Notes: generated from the letters alone by a model not told the origin. Counted from the stretch's first letter, positions 43,808 through 53,907 are shown. The stretch is 64,000 bases of DNA from Alphaproteobacteria bacterium (GCA_009993885.1 JAACSN010000012.1:1-64000); one strand, 5' to 3'. Translations and numbers: made by a program.

Positions 43808-46603
43808 ATGAGCAACTATAAAGACACTATTTTTCTTCCCGTAACGGATTTTTCCATGCGCGGTAATTTGGCCCAAAAGGAACCTGTCGTTGTAAAAAAA
43901 TGGCAAGATAATGATCTTTATCAAAAATTACGTCAAAAAAGAAACGGGGCAAAAAAGTTTGTTCTTCATTGGGGCCCTGCATATGCCAACGGCAATTTGC
44001 ATATGGGGCATTTCTTTACTTATGTCCTTAAGGATATTGTCGTGCGATCCCATTCCTTAAAGGGACATGATGCGCCTCTTGTGCCGGGCTGGGATTGTCA
44101 CGGTCTTCCTATCGAATGGAAGATTGAAGAGTCTTATCGAAAAGCCGGAAAGCGCAAAGAAGACGTTCCTTTGAATCAATTTCGTGATGAATGTCGACAG
44201 TTTGCAAAGAAGTGGCAGAAAATTCAAGCCGATGATTTGGAACGTTGGGGCATTTGTTCCGATACCAAAAACCCTTACGTCACTATGGATTTTTCGTCTG
44301 AAGCTTCTATTGCTAAGGAATTTTTGACCTTTCTTGAAAAGGGGTATGTTTATAAGGGGGTGCGACCCATTATGTGGTCTCCCGTTGAAAAAACAGCGCT
44401 GGCCGATGCGGAAGTAGAATACCAAGATAAGAAATCTCCGGCAATTTATGTAAGGTTTGGCATCACAAAACCTTCCTTGCCTGTGCTTGAGGGCGCTTCT
44501 TGTGTTATTTGGACGACAACGCCTTGGACGATTCCCGGCAACCGTGCCGTGGCCTATGGTCAAGAGATTGACTACGTGGCGCTTAAGGTAAAAGAGGTGA
44601 CTGACACGTCTCTTGCGGCAGTCGGAGAGGTTATTGTTTTTGCAAGTGATCTTCATAAATCCCTTTGTGAAGGGGCCGGTATTACGGAATTTGATCTCCT
44701 TGAAACTTTTAAGGGAGAGGCTTTTGAGGGAACAATTTGTGCTCATCCTTTTGTGGAACAGGGCTATGATTTTGACGTTCCCTTGATTGCAGGGCATCAC
44801 GTCACAACCGACGCCGGAACAGGCCTTGTGCATACGGCACCGGGGCATGGTGCCGATGACTTTGAGCTTGGAAAAAAATTTGGTCTCGAGATTGCAGACA
44901 CCATTACCGATGAGGCCGTCTATGCGGATAGTGTTAAACAATTTGCCGGCGTTCACGTCTTTAAGGCGGATCTCCCGGTCTTAGAACTTTTACGGTCGAC
45001 AAATAGTCTTTTGCGCGAGTCCGTGATCACCCATAGTTACCCTCATTCTTGGCGCTCAAAGGCTCCGCTCATTTTTAGAACAACGCCTCAATGGTTCATT
45101 AGTATGGAACACGAAGGATTGCGGGAGAAGGCTTTGTCCGCCATTAAGAAAACAAAGTGGATTCCCGCCCAAGCTGAAAATCGTATTCGCGGTATGATAA
45201 AAGATCGCCCGGATTGGTGTCTTTCTCGCCAGCGGGCTTGGGGTGTGCCGATCACTCTTTATACGCATAAGCAAACCGGTGAGGTTCTTCAAGACCCGCG
45301 GGTTAATGAGAGAATTCTTAACATTTTTCAAAAAGAGGGCTGTGATTCGTGGTTCCAAGAAGATCATAGCCGTTTTTTGAGCCCTGAGTATAAGAACAGT
45401 GATTATACACCGTGCCGAGATATTTTAGACGTATGGTTTGAATCGGGCGCGACCCAAGGATTTGTGCTTGAAGGGCGTCCTGATTTACAACGTCAAGCGG
45501 ATCTTTATCTTGAAGGCTCGGATCAGCATCGCGGCTGGTTCCAGTCCTCTCTGCTTGTGGGGTGCGGTACTCGCGGAGATGCGCCTTTTAAGGCTGTTGC
45601 AACTCATGGTTTTACGGTGGATGCTAAAGGTCATAAAATGTCGAAGTCCTTGGGAAATACGATTTCTCCCATGGGAGTGGCTAAGGAAATGGGTGTTGAA
45701 ATTTTGCGTCTTTGGGTTGTGGGGTGCGATTATACCGATGATTTGCGTATCGGGTCTGAAATCTTAAAACATCAACAAGATATCTATCGTCGCTATCGTA
45801 ATACGTTGCGTTATCTTTTGGGTGCGCTTAGCGCCTATAATCCAAAGCATGATGTGACCTATGAGCAACTTCCCGATCTTGAAAAATGGGTTTTGCATCG
45901 GTTAAGTGAGATCCGAAAAGACTTTGATCGCAGTCTTGAAGAGGTGGATTTTCAAGCTTTTTACAGTAAGCTTCATACTTTTTGTAGCGTCGATCTATCG
46001 GCTTTTTATTTTGATATTCGAAAAGACACTCTTTATTGTGATGGAGAAGATGCTATAAAGCGCCGAAGTGCTTTGACGGTTATGAATTATGTGTTTGAGT
46101 TCTTGAGCCGTTTTCTTGCGCCTGTTTTGCCTTTTACGGCCGATGAAGCGTGGTTGTCTCGTTATCCCGAGGCGGATTCTATCCATCTTTCCGATATGAC
46201 GGCTCCTGAAGAACAATGGAATAATGAGGCGCTGGCCGAAGAATTTGAAAAGCGCCGCGAACAACGTTCTGTGATTACGGCGGCTCTTGAAATTGCTCGA
46301 AAAGACGGTGTCATCGGGTCGAGTCTTCAAGCGGTTGTGACCGTTTACGATCCTGAAAACCAACTGGATCGTTCTATTGATTTTGCAGAGCTCACCATTG
46401 TTTCGCAATTGAATATTCAAAACAAAGTGCCTTTGGAAGAAGGATTTTTTGATAAAGGCTTTACCGTTGTTGTGCGCAAAGCCGAAGATTCTAAGTGTGA
46501 GCGCTGTTGGAAGGTGTTGCCGGAGGTTGGTGAAAACTCGGAGCATCCCGATGCGTGCTCAAGATGTGCCGACGTTGTGAACACTTTAAAAGAGGCCGGT
46601 TAG
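43808..46603 (+). CDS. ileS: Isoleucyl-tRNA synthetase
   Basis: The 931-residue class I synthetase has HIGH-type GPAYANGNLHMGHFF, the editing (CP1) domain with TTTPWTIPGNRAVAY and DAGTGLVHTAPGHGADDF, KMSKS in KGHKMSKSLGN and a C-terminal zinc site (CERCWKVLP...CSRC). ATG 43808 gives MSNYKDTIFLPVTDFSMRGNL; the open frame starts at TTG 43748, 20 codons earlier, but lacks family support. It abuts lspA (1-base gap), the common ileS-lspA operon. The bacterial-type IleS (type I) assignment follows from the C-terminal zinc finger. Confidence 0.96.
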   Translation: MSNYKDTIFLPVTDFSMRGNLAQKEPVVVKKWQDNDLYQKLRQKRNGAKKFVLHWGPAYANGNLHMGHFFTYVLKDIVVRSHSLKGHDAPLVPGWDCHGLPIEWKIEESYRKAGKRKEDVPLNQFRDECRQFAKKWQKIQADDLERWGICSDTKNPYVTMDFSSEASIAKEFLTFLEKGYVYKGVRPIMWSPVEKTALADAEVEYQDKKSPAIYVRFGITKPSLPVLEGASCVIWTTTPWTIPGNRAVAYGQEIDYVALKVKEVTDTSLAAVGEVIVFASDLHKSLCEGAGITEFDLLETFKGEAFEGTICAHPFVEQGYDFDVPLIAGHHVTTDAGTGLVHTAPGHGADDFELGKKFGLEIADTITDEAVYADSVKQFAGVHVFKADLPVLELLRSTNSLLRESVITHSYPHSWRSKAPLIFRTTPQWFISMEHEGLREKALSAIKKTKWIPAQAENRIRGMIKDRPDWCLSRQRAWGVPITLYTHKQTGEVLQDPRVNERILNIFQKEGCDSWFQEDHSRFLSPEYKNSDYTPCRDILDVWFESGATQGFVLEGRPDLQRQADLYLEGSDQHRGWFQSSLLVGCGTRGDAPFKAVATHGFTVDAKGHKMSKSLGNTISPMGVAKEMGVEILRLWVVGCDYTDDLRIGSEILKHQQDIYRRYRNTLRYLLGALSAYNPKHDVTYEQLPDLEKWVLHRLSEIRKDFDRSLEEVDFQAFYSKLHTFCSVDLSAFYFDIRKDTLYCDGEDAIKRRSALTVMNYVFEFLSRFLAPVLPFTADEAWLSRYPEADSIHLSDMTAPEEQWNNEALAEEFEKRREQRSVITAALEIARKDGVIGSSLQAVVTVYDPENQLDRSIDFAELTIVSQLNIQNKVPLEEGFFDKGFTVVVRKAEDSKCERCWKVLPEVGENSEHPDACSRCADVVNTLKEAG

Positions 46604-46604
46604 A

Positions 46605-47093
46605 ATGAGAGAGACTATATCAAGAAGACCCGTTTTGTGGGGGCTTGTCCTTATTGTTTTAAGCTTTGCTTTAGATCAAGCAGGTAAGTGGTATGTTCTA
46701 ACGGATCTTATGAATCCCCCGAGGGTTATTCCCGTGACCTCTTTTTTCAGTTATGTGTTGGCTTGGAATACGGGGGTGAGTTTTAGCCTGTTTAATTCCT
46801 ATGGTGTGACGGGAACATATGTTTTGATCGGATTGTCGTCGATCATTAGCCTTATTTTTTTTGTATGGTTGTTAAAAGCGCGCAATTATTGGCTTGCTTC
46901 AGGCCTTGGATTGATCATCGGAGGCGCCGCCGGGAATTTGGCAGATCGTGTGCGCTTTGGCGCTGTGGTTGATTTTCTTCATTTTTATTACGGCAGCTTT
47001 TCATGGCCGGCCTTTAATCTGGCCGATACATTTATTACAATCGGTGTTATCCTCATAGTCATTGAATCGTTTAAAGGAGAAAAAAATGCGTAA
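46605..47093 (+). CDS. lspA: Lipoprotein signal peptidase
   Basis: The 162-residue inner-membrane aspartic protease has four membrane segments and the catalytic Asp motifs GGAAGNLADRVRFGAVVDFL and FNLADTFITIGVILI. It cleaves lipoprotein signals such as those of the lipoproteins at 3567, 4187, 24468 and 47086. It starts 1 base after ileS and overlaps the next gene by 8 bases. Confidence 0.96.
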   Translation: MRETISRRPVLWGLVLIVLSFALDQAGKWYVLTDLMNPPRVIPVTSFFSYVLAWNTGVSFSLFNSYGVTGTYVLIGLSSIISLIFFVWLLKARNYWLASGLGLIIGGAAGNLADRVRFGAVVDFLHFYYGSFSWPAFNLADTFITIGVILIVIESFKGEKNA

Positions 47094-47547
47094 AATCGTT
47101 ATGCCCGTTTTAACGGGACTGGCTTTATTAACAGCGGGATGTGAGTCCACGCGCCAAGCTCTCGGCCTTAAGCGCACCCAATCGGATGAGTTCCAAGTTG
47201 CCGATCGTCAACCGTTGTCCGTTCCCCCGAACTATAATCTTCGCCCGCCTATGCCGAATGCCCCTGCCGCAGCAGAAGTTGATCCGTCTGCAAAAGCAAA
47301 GGGAGCGCTTTTAGGTGATCAAGAAGCAGGTGCAATCAATTCAGTTGCCGAGAAAAATCTTTTGGATCAAGCCTCAATTCAAAAAGCGGATCCGACAATT
47401 CGCTCTCAGCTTGCCCAAGATGAGTCAGTCTCAAAATCTTCCGAGAAAGCGCCCGGCGAAGCTCTGGCCTTTTGGAAAGATAAAGATGAGAAAAAATCAG
47501 GAGATGTTATTGATCCTGTTGCGGAAAATAAACGTCACAACGGATAA
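47086..47547 (+). CDS. DUF3035 lipoprotein
   Basis: The 153-residue lipoprotein starts MRKIVMPVLTGLALLTAGC (lipobox Cys at 19) and carries the DUF3035 core DEFQVADRQPLSVPPNYNLRPPMP. Such small outer-membrane lipoproteins are common after lspA in alphaproteobacteria; their exact role is not settled. ATG 47086 with the RBS AAAGGAG overlaps the lspA end by 8 bases. The C-terminus is Lys/Glu-rich and probably unstructured. Confidence 0.85.
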   Translation: MRKIVMPVLTGLALLTAGCESTRQALGLKRTQSDEFQVADRQPLSVPPNYNLRPPMPNAPAAAEVDPSAKAKGALLGDQEAGAINSVAEKNLLDQASIQKADPTIRSQLAQDESVSKSSEKAPGEALAFWKDKDEKKSGDVIDPVAENKRHNG

Positions 47548-47553
47548 AGACAG

Positions 47554-49104
47554 ATGATGATGAAAAAGTCGATTAGGTCAATTGTTCTGACGTTACTTTT
47601 AGGGAGCCTTTTGCCTCAATTCAGTTATGGCGAAAAGCTTTATAATGCCCAAACATTTACCCTTACAAACGGTTTGGCTGTTTACTTAATCGAAAATCAT
47701 CGCACACCCGTTGTTTCCCATATGGTTGTTTATCGTGTGGGAAGCGCTGACGATCCTAAAGGTAAATCCGGCCTTGCGCACTTTTTAGAACATATGATGT
47801 TCAAAGGCCCGAAGGGATCGGCTCCGGAGCGCCTCATGGAGGATGTGAATAAAATCGGCGGAGAGGTGAATGCGTCTACAAGTTTTGACGTGACCTCTTA
47901 CTATGAAATTGTTCCGAGAGAGCACCTTGAACATTTTATGAAATTAGAAGCCTCAAGAATGCAAGATCTTCCTGTACGTTTAGAGGATGTAACCCCTGAA
48001 ATTCAAGTGGTTTTAGAAGAAGAAAATATGCGCGTGGGCAATAATCCTGTGATGCAATTTTATCGAGATCTTTATGGAGCTTATTTCCGTCATCACCCCT
48101 ATGGAACGATGCCTATCGGGTGGCGTCACGAAATTAAGACCTATACCCCTCAAGATGTTAAGGCGTTTCATCGTCGTTTTTATGCACCGGATAATGCTTT
48201 TATTATTCTAAGCGGTGATCTGACTTTGAAAAAAGCAAAAGAACTTTGTGAAAAATATTATGGAGGAATTGCCCCTGCCAAGCAACCGCGTCGACAACGT
48301 GTTGTCGAACCTGCCCTTGAAAGCATGGTTCAAGTCACGAAAACTTCAAATCGTGTGGCACAACCGTCTGTGGTTTTAATGATGGCGGCACCGACCTATG
48401 ACCCTGAAAATCCAATACCTGCCGATTCCCTTGATCTCGGTATTTACGGTCTCAGTAACTCGGCAACGGGAATTCTTTATCGACGCCTTGTTGAAGAGCT
48501 TAAGGTTGCGACATCGTTTTCAATGGATTATGATCCTTACCGATTAGATAATGCTATGATTACTATTGCGGCACAGAGCGCGTCGGGAATTTCCCCCGAA
48601 GATTTAAAAAAAGCAATCCAAGAGGAAATTAAGCGTTTCATCGATCAAGGGTTTACAGCGGAACAGCTCGAGAAATTAAAAATACAATCTTTGTCTACCC
48701 TTGATTATTTAAAGGACTCTTTATTGGGCGGAGCTAATCACCTTGTGCAACCTCTTATTAAGCATGTCCCCCTCGAGCAAATTGAAACGTGGCCGGAAGC
48801 AACAAAAGCCCTTAAGGTCGAGGCTGTTAATGAGGTTCTAAAAACTTACCTAAGTCCCGAGTATTATGTCACAGGGTATTTGTTGCCTGAAAAGGGAGAA
48901 AAAGCCTCCCTTGTTGAGGCTCCCCAAGAAAATGCCGAGACAAAAGATCCTGAAAAAATCGTTGAAGATAAAGGGGAGAAGAAAGTTGAAGTGCCGTTAG
49001 ATATCTTTAAAAAAGAAACGTCTTCAAAAACACCTCCGGTTAAAAAAGTCGCTCCTTTAAAAACTGAAAATGCGCCACAGAAAAAAGGAATTAAACATGC
49101 GTAA
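47554..49104 (+). CDS. M16 family zinc metallopeptidase (active subunit)
   Basis: The 516-residue protein has a signal peptide (SIVLTLLLGSLLPQFSYG) and the inverted zinc motif HxxEH as HFLEH at residues 76-80, with the distal Glu in the EEENMR segment. The fold is pitrilysin/PqqL-like (YRVGSADDPKGKSGLAHFLEHMMFKGP). It is the catalytic partner of the following gene, an arrangement (active plus inactive M16 pair) common in alphaproteobacteria. The C-terminal ~60 residues are a Lys/Glu/Pro-rich extension past the fold. It works in the periplasm. Confidence 0.93.
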   Translation: MMMKKSIRSIVLTLLLGSLLPQFSYGEKLYNAQTFTLTNGLAVYLIENHRTPVVSHMVVYRVGSADDPKGKSGLAHFLEHMMFKGPKGSAPERLMEDVNKIGGEVNASTSFDVTSYYEIVPREHLEHFMKLEASRMQDLPVRLEDVTPEIQVVLEEENMRVGNNPVMQFYRDLYGAYFRHHPYGTMPIGWRHEIKTYTPQDVKAFHRRFYAPDNAFIILSGDLTLKKAKELCEKYYGGIAPAKQPRRQRVVEPALESMVQVTKTSNRVAQPSVVLMMAAPTYDPENPIPADSLDLGIYGLSNSATGILYRRLVEELKVATSFSMDYDPYRLDNAMITIAAQSASGISPEDLKKAIQEEIKRFIDQGFTAEQLEKLKIQSLSTLDYLKDSLLGGANHLVQPLIKHVPLEQIETWPEATKALKVEAVNEVLKTYLSPEYYVTGYLLPEKGEKASLVEAPQENAETKDPEKIVEDKGEKKVEVPLDIFKKETSSKTPPVKKVAPLKTENAPQKKGIKHA

Positions 49105-50431
49105 AGTCTTGTCTTTCCCCCTTCTTTTTGTTTTTTTGTGTGCAAGCATTTTGCTAAGCGCTTTCGCGCCGTTAAAGGCTCTTGAAATTCACCAACTGAC
49201 AACACCAAAAGGTCTTAAAGTTTGGTTCGCCCCCGATAAAACCGTGCCTGTTATTTCTATGGCTTTTAGCTTTGAGAATGCGGGCAGTGCCCATAATCCG
49301 CCTGAAAAAAACGGTCTTGCCATGATGTCGGCTGCTTTGATGACGGAAGGTGCGGGGAAGTTGGATGCCAATGCTTTTTCCGACAAGTTAGCAGAGCTTG
49401 GCATTGGGATTTCCTTTAGTGTTGATGCTGATTATTTTAGAGGGGGGTTTAAAACAACTCTACGCACAAAAGACGATGCTATAGGGCTATTAAAGGATGT
49501 TCTCTATAAAGCGCTCTTGCCGAAAGACCGACTTGAGATTTTGCGTCAACAAGCTTTGACATCCCTTGAAGCAAAATTGAAAGAACCGAATTATATTTTG
49601 GGGGACTCTGCTCGAAAAGGCCTTTACGGAGATCATCCCTATGCGTTTTCCGGAGAGGGAACCCTTGAAAGCTTAAAGGATATTTCGAGTGACGATATTA
49701 AAACTTTCTTGAAAACCCATTTGGCGCGTTCTAATTTAAAGATCTCTATTTGTGGAAATCTTTCAACGGAAGAAGTCATGAGTCTGGTGGATTCGGTGTT
49801 TGCAGATCTTCCCGTGCAGTCCGATGGGCAACCTCTTCCAAAACCGAACTTATCTTATTCCGGTCAAACCGTTGTAACCCGACAAACAATTCCTCAAAGT
49901 GTGAGTCTTTTTTATCATCCGGGTTTGAATACCGATGATAAAAATTACTTGATCTTGAGTTTGGTGAGTTCTATTTTTGGCTCTGATTTCACCTCACGTT
50001 TGATGCGAGAAGTGCGTGAAAAAAATGGTCTGGCCTATACGGTTCAGAGTTTTTTGTCCATAAAAAAAGAGGCCGCTTCCCTTGGGGGATTCGTCGGCAG
50101 TGAAAATGCAAAAATTGATGAGGCTCTGACGCGTATTAAAAAAGAATTTGCAACTTTGGCGTCTTTTGGCGTGACGGAACAAGAGCTAAAAGACGCCAAA
50201 AAGGCAGCCGTCGGCTCTTTTGTTTTGCGTCTCTCGTCCACCGGTGCCATTGCAGCTCAGCTTCTCACGTATCAAGAAATAAACTACCCTGCGTCTTACC
50301 TCAATGAGCGATCCGGGAAGATTAATGCTATTCGCTTGAATGATGTTAATGCGTTTATAAAAGACTTTTTTGATCCTCAAAAACTCACATTTTATGTGGT
50401 AGGTAATCCGGAAAAGGATTTAACAAAATGA
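49097..50431 (+). CDS. M16 family peptidase-like protein (inactive subunit)
   Basis: The 444-residue protein has a signal peptide (LSFPLLFVFLCASILLSAFAPLKA) and the M16 fold, but the zinc motif is lost (NGLAMMSAALMTEG instead of HxxEH). The C-terminal domain keeps the RREVREKNGLAY-type region (LMREVREKNGLAYTVQSFLS), which in such pairs helps substrate binding by the active subunit. ATG 49097 overlaps the previous stop by 8 bases. It overlaps pgi by 4 bases (ATGA). Confidence 0.9.
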   Translation: MRKVLSFPLLFVFLCASILLSAFAPLKALEIHQLTTPKGLKVWFAPDKTVPVISMAFSFENAGSAHNPPEKNGLAMMSAALMTEGAGKLDANAFSDKLAELGIGISFSVDADYFRGGFKTTLRTKDDAIGLLKDVLYKALLPKDRLEILRQQALTSLEAKLKEPNYILGDSARKGLYGDHPYAFSGEGTLESLKDISSDDIKTFLKTHLARSNLKISICGNLSTEEVMSLVDSVFADLPVQSDGQPLPKPNLSYSGQTVVTRQTIPQSVSLFYHPGLNTDDKNYLILSLVSSIFGSDFTSRLMREVREKNGLAYTVQSFLSIKKEAASLGGFVGSENAKIDEALTRIKKEFATLASFGVTEQELKDAKKAAVGSFVLRLSSTGAIAAQLLTYQEINYPASYLNERSGKINAIRLNDVNAFIKDFFDPQKLTFYVVGNPEKDLTK

Positions 50432-51681
50432 ACCGTCTCACTTTTTCATACCATAATGTTTCTTTCCCGCCTTTTCCAAAAGAGCCCTTAAGGGCTATCC
50501 GAGAAAAATTCACACAAAAAGCCTATCCTTTTTTTAATGTGTTGGGAGATGAACTTCTGCTGTCTCAGGTAGAAGAAAAAGTCCAAGTTCTTTATAAAAC
50601 ATTCACGCATTTTGTGATCTTGGGGACAGGCGGCTCATCCCTTGGGGCAAAGACCCTTTGTGATCTGAAAAATAATCCCTTTGGGGCGCAAAAACACCAT
50701 GTTCACTTCCTCAATAATGTGGATTCTCACACAATTGAGCAACTCTTAGCTAGCCTTGATCTCGAGCAAACTTGCTTTATCGCAGTGTCGAAGTCCGGTA
50801 CAACGGCCGAGACGCTTTGCCAGACGCTTTGCATTATGAAAGCCCTCGAAGTCAAGGGAATGGATGTTAAAAAACATTTTGAAATTCTGACGGAAAACAA
50901 AGATTCGCCGTTGACGCAATTAGCTGAAACTTATCTCATTACTCCCCTTGATCATCACAAAGGAATCGGGGGACGTTTTTCTGTTTTTTCTAATGTGGGT
51001 CTTTTGCCGGCAGCTTTGGCGGGGATTAATATCCGATCTCTTCATAACGCAGCTCAATCCTATGTGGCTGAATTTCAAGAGAGTGTTAACAGCAATGATA
51101 TGTCGCACCCGGTGCTTGAAGGCTCTCTTTTTGCTTTTCAAGCCATGGAAAATGCAAAGCCTATTGCCGTGATGATGCCCTATGTCGACCGTTTAGCCTC
51201 TTTTTCTCAGTGGCATGCTCAATTGTGGGCAGAGAGTCTCGGTAAACAAGGCAAAGGGTCAACGCCTGTTGCTGCCCTTGGAACAGTGGATCAGCACTCC
51301 CAGCTTCAGCTTTATAACGACGGGCCGAATGATAAAACATATACTTTTTTGGTTGAGGATTCGAGGCAAAAGGGACTCGTGCCCAATGCTTATGTTTATA
51401 CGGATGCGAAATTGTCTTACCTTGAAGACCGAACCATGGGCGATTTATTGTATGCGGAGGCTCGGGCGACCATTGACTCTCTTATTAAAGTCGGACGGCC
51501 TCTTCGTGCCGTTGCTTTTAAGATCCTGGATGAAGCGGTCTTGGGCGAGCTGTTAGCCCATTTTATGCTGGAAACCATTTTAACGGCCGAGCTTTTGACC
51601 CTTGATGCTTTTGATCAACCGGGGGTAGAAGAGAGTAAGAGGTTGACGCGTCATTATTTATCCGACAAACAAGCTTCTTAA
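50428..51681 (+). CDS. pgi: Glucose-6-phosphate isomerase (short form)
   Basis: The 417-residue protein shows VILGTGGSSLGAKTLCDL, VSKSGTTAETLCQT, GIGGRFSVFSNVGLLPAAL (the PGI signature) and the C-terminal segment ETILTAELL...LDAFDQPGVEESKRL. It is much shorter than the ~550-residue enteric enzyme, more like the compact bacterial types. It interconverts glucose-6-P and fructose-6-P. Its start overlaps the second M16 gene by 4 bases. The SIS-domain family also includes bifunctional transaldolase-isomerases, but no transaldolase domain is present. Confidence 0.9.
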   Translation: MNRLTFSYHNVSFPPFPKEPLRAIREKFTQKAYPFFNVLGDELLLSQVEEKVQVLYKTFTHFVILGTGGSSLGAKTLCDLKNNPFGAQKHHVHFLNNVDSHTIEQLLASLDLEQTCFIAVSKSGTTAETLCQTLCIMKALEVKGMDVKKHFEILTENKDSPLTQLAETYLITPLDHHKGIGGRFSVFSNVGLLPAALAGINIRSLHNAAQSYVAEFQESVNSNDMSHPVLEGSLFAFQAMENAKPIAVMMPYVDRLASFSQWHAQLWAESLGKQGKGSTPVAALGTVDQHSQLQLYNDGPNDKTYTFLVEDSRQKGLVPNAYVYTDAKLSYLEDRTMGDLLYAEARATIDSLIKVGRPLRAVAFKILDEAVLGELLAHFMLETILTAELLTLDAFDQPGVEESKRLTRHYLSDKQAS

Positions 51682-51725
51682 GCCAAAGACTCGGCTTGTG
51701 CCGATAAAAAAAGAGTATTTGTAGA

Positions 51726-53708
51726 ATGTCCGTTCGTTTATTGCCTCCTACTTTAATTAATCAAATTGCTGCCGGTGAAGTCCTTGAGCGTCCGGCTTCT
51801 GCAATTAAGGAATTGGTGGAAAATAGCCTTGATGCGGGAGCAACTTCTATTGAAATAGCCGTTCGTGACGGGGGGAGAAGCTATATAGCTATCGTTGATA
51901 ACGGCTGCGGTATGACAAAAGAAGATTTAACCCTTTGTGTGCAACGCCATGCTACGTCAAAGCTTCCCGACGGGAATTTATTTGATATTAAAACCCTTGG
52001 TTTTCGAGGTGAGGCTCTTCCTTCTATTGGCTCTGTGGCGCGCTTGAAAATTACAACAAAGTTGACGAATAAAGGGCACTCTCAAGAGTCCGATCAAGAA
52101 AATCATGGGTGGGCTCTAACTATTGAAGGGGGAGTTCAAAAAGACCTTGAACCGGCCTCTCACCCTTGTGGCACCAAGGTTGAAGTCAGCGATCTTTTCT
52201 TTGCAACACCGGCTCGCTTGAAATTTTTAAAAGCGGCTCACACGGAAATTACCCATGCTTTAGATGCTTTAAAACGCCTTGCTATGGCCAACCCTTATGT
52301 GGCTTTTACCTTTAAAGATGAAAAGAAAGTTTTGTTGCAGTGCGCTGCCCAATCCCCTGAAGATGAAGAAGCCTCCTTAAAGCGCCTTGGCGAAATTATG
52401 GGGTCGGACTTTACGGAAAATGCCGTGGCCATTGATCTTGAGCAAGAAGATTTCCGCCTAACGGGCTTTGCCGGCTTACCAACCTTAAACAGAGCTAATG
52501 CTCAATATCAATTCTTATTTGTAAACGGGCGCCCTGTTAAGGATAAAATCCTGAACCACGGTGTTAAAGTGGCGTATGCGGATTATTTGGCACGTGACCG
52601 ATTTCCTTTGGTTTGCTTGTTTCTTGAGCTAAAATCCGAAGCTGTTGACATGAATGTGCACCCTGCGAAAACAGAAGTACGTTTTAGGGAACCCGGAAAG
52701 GTACGCAACATTATTGTGAGCGCTCTTAAAAATGCCCTAAAGCAATCGGGATTCAGAGCTTCCGGCACCGTTGCTAATGAAGCGTTGTCCGCCTTTAAAA
52801 TAGAATCAATTCAGCGTCAACCGACCTTAACTCTGCATCCCGTCTCTTCCGAGCAGGGGCAAACGCAAACCCGATCTTCTTCGGGTTTTGCTCAAGGTCT
52901 TAAAACATTTGCGACTGCTAATGTAACTCCTTCTGCTCCGTCCTACTATGGCTCTCGCTCGAGCGCAGGCGCTCGAAATTTTGCCTTTGCAGCCCAAGCC
53001 CCAACGCACTCATCCGGTACAAGAGGAATGGCGGAAGGGGCTTCCTTTGCGCTCAAGCAAGCGTTTAGTGAGGAAGCAATGACGGATCAAATTTCCTCTC
53101 ATGTGTCTGAACAAGATGATTTTGCAAGCTATCCCTTAGGGCTTGCGCGTGCTCAACTCCACGAAACTTATGTTATTGCCGAATCGCAAGACGGTATTGT
53201 CATCGTTGACCAACATGCCGTTCATGAACGTTTGGTCTATGAAGACTTGAAGGCTCAGATGGCTGAAAAAGGTATCCGTCGTCAAGGTTTACTTATCCCT
53301 GAAGTTATTGAGCTTCAGGGGGATCAGTACAGGAAAATCCTTGAAATTACACAAGAACTTGAACAATTCGGTCTGATCATTGAGAGTTTTGGGGCTAACG
53401 CCGTTGTTGTGCGAGAAATCCCGGCCATTTTAGGGCAGGGAGATATTAAAGGGCTTATCCTTGATATTGTTGACGATCTTGATGAAACGGGGAGCAGCGC
53501 GAAACTTAAAGAAACCATTGATGAAATTCTTGGCACCATGGCCTGTCACGGCAGCATTCGAGCAGGACGCCGCTTATCTCTTCAAGAAATGAACGAGCTA
53601 TTGCGCCAAATGGAGGTCACGCCTTATTCAGGTCAATGTAATCACGGTCGCCCTACTTATGTTCAGCTTAAGAAGAAAGATATTGAACGTCTTTTCGGTC
53701 GTTCATGA
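51726..53708 (+). CDS. mutL: DNA mismatch repair protein MutL
   Basis: The 660-residue protein has the GHKL ATPase start (INQIAAGEVLERPASAIKELVENSLDAGAT, IVDNGCGMTKEDL, FRGEALPSIGSVARL), a long Ser/Thr-rich linker (residues ~350-460), and a C-terminal domain with the endonuclease motif DQHAVHERLVYE (DQHAx2Ex4E), ACHGSIRAG and QCNHGRPTY. It should therefore have its own nicking activity, as expected in bacteria without MutH. It follows pgi by 44 bases. Confidence 0.96.
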   Translation: MSVRLLPPTLINQIAAGEVLERPASAIKELVENSLDAGATSIEIAVRDGGRSYIAIVDNGCGMTKEDLTLCVQRHATSKLPDGNLFDIKTLGFRGEALPSIGSVARLKITTKLTNKGHSQESDQENHGWALTIEGGVQKDLEPASHPCGTKVEVSDLFFATPARLKFLKAAHTEITHALDALKRLAMANPYVAFTFKDEKKVLLQCAAQSPEDEEASLKRLGEIMGSDFTENAVAIDLEQEDFRLTGFAGLPTLNRANAQYQFLFVNGRPVKDKILNHGVKVAYADYLARDRFPLVCLFLELKSEAVDMNVHPAKTEVRFREPGKVRNIIVSALKNALKQSGFRASGTVANEALSAFKIESIQRQPTLTLHPVSSEQGQTQTRSSSGFAQGLKTFATANVTPSAPSYYGSRSSAGARNFAFAAQAPTHSSGTRGMAEGASFALKQAFSEEAMTDQISSHVSEQDDFASYPLGLARAQLHETYVIAESQDGIVIVDQHAVHERLVYEDLKAQMAEKGIRRQGLLIPEVIELQGDQYRKILEITQELEQFGLIIESFGANAVVVREIPAILGQGDIKGLILDIVDDLDETGSSAKLKETIDEILGTMACHGSIRAGRRLSLQEMNELLRQMEVTPYSGQCNHGRPTYVQLKKKDIERLFGRS

Positions 53709-53765
53709 TTGGGAAGAAAAAGATGTTTTCCTGATTGATGAAACTCGATCTATTCCCGTAAAAAT

Positions 53766-53788
53766 ACCCAAGGGACAAGCCCTTGGGT
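53766..53788 (+). terminator. Hairpin downstream of mutL
   Basis: A perfect 9-bp stem (acccaaggg at 53766-53774, cccttgggt at 53780-53788) with a 5-base loop lies about 60 bases after mutL. The following TTCACTTT is only a weak T tract, so its strength as a terminator is uncertain. Confidence 0.5.
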
Positions 53789-53874
53789 TCACTTTACAGG
53801 GAGGCGTGTGAGGTATAAACAGGAAGAAAATACGCTCACACTATTTACGTCGCATATATCAACGTAACATGTGC

Positions 53875-53907
53875 GGTCAAAAGGTCTTTAGAGACGTATT
53901 TTTGACC
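53875..53907. repeat. 33-base inverted repeat
   Basis: The outer arms ggtcaaaa (53875-53882) and ttttgacc (53900-53907) are perfectly complementary, with an inner four-base stem (gtct at 53884-53887, agac at 53892-53895). It may be a hairpin element, a small RNA fold or a terminator; a poor T tract follows (aaaactttttaa). Confidence 0.45.

Noticed and set aside
44057..44956. A 299-residue minus-strand frame inside ileS
   Set aside because: It is antisense to the IleS editing domain and shows no family features; ileS is certain.
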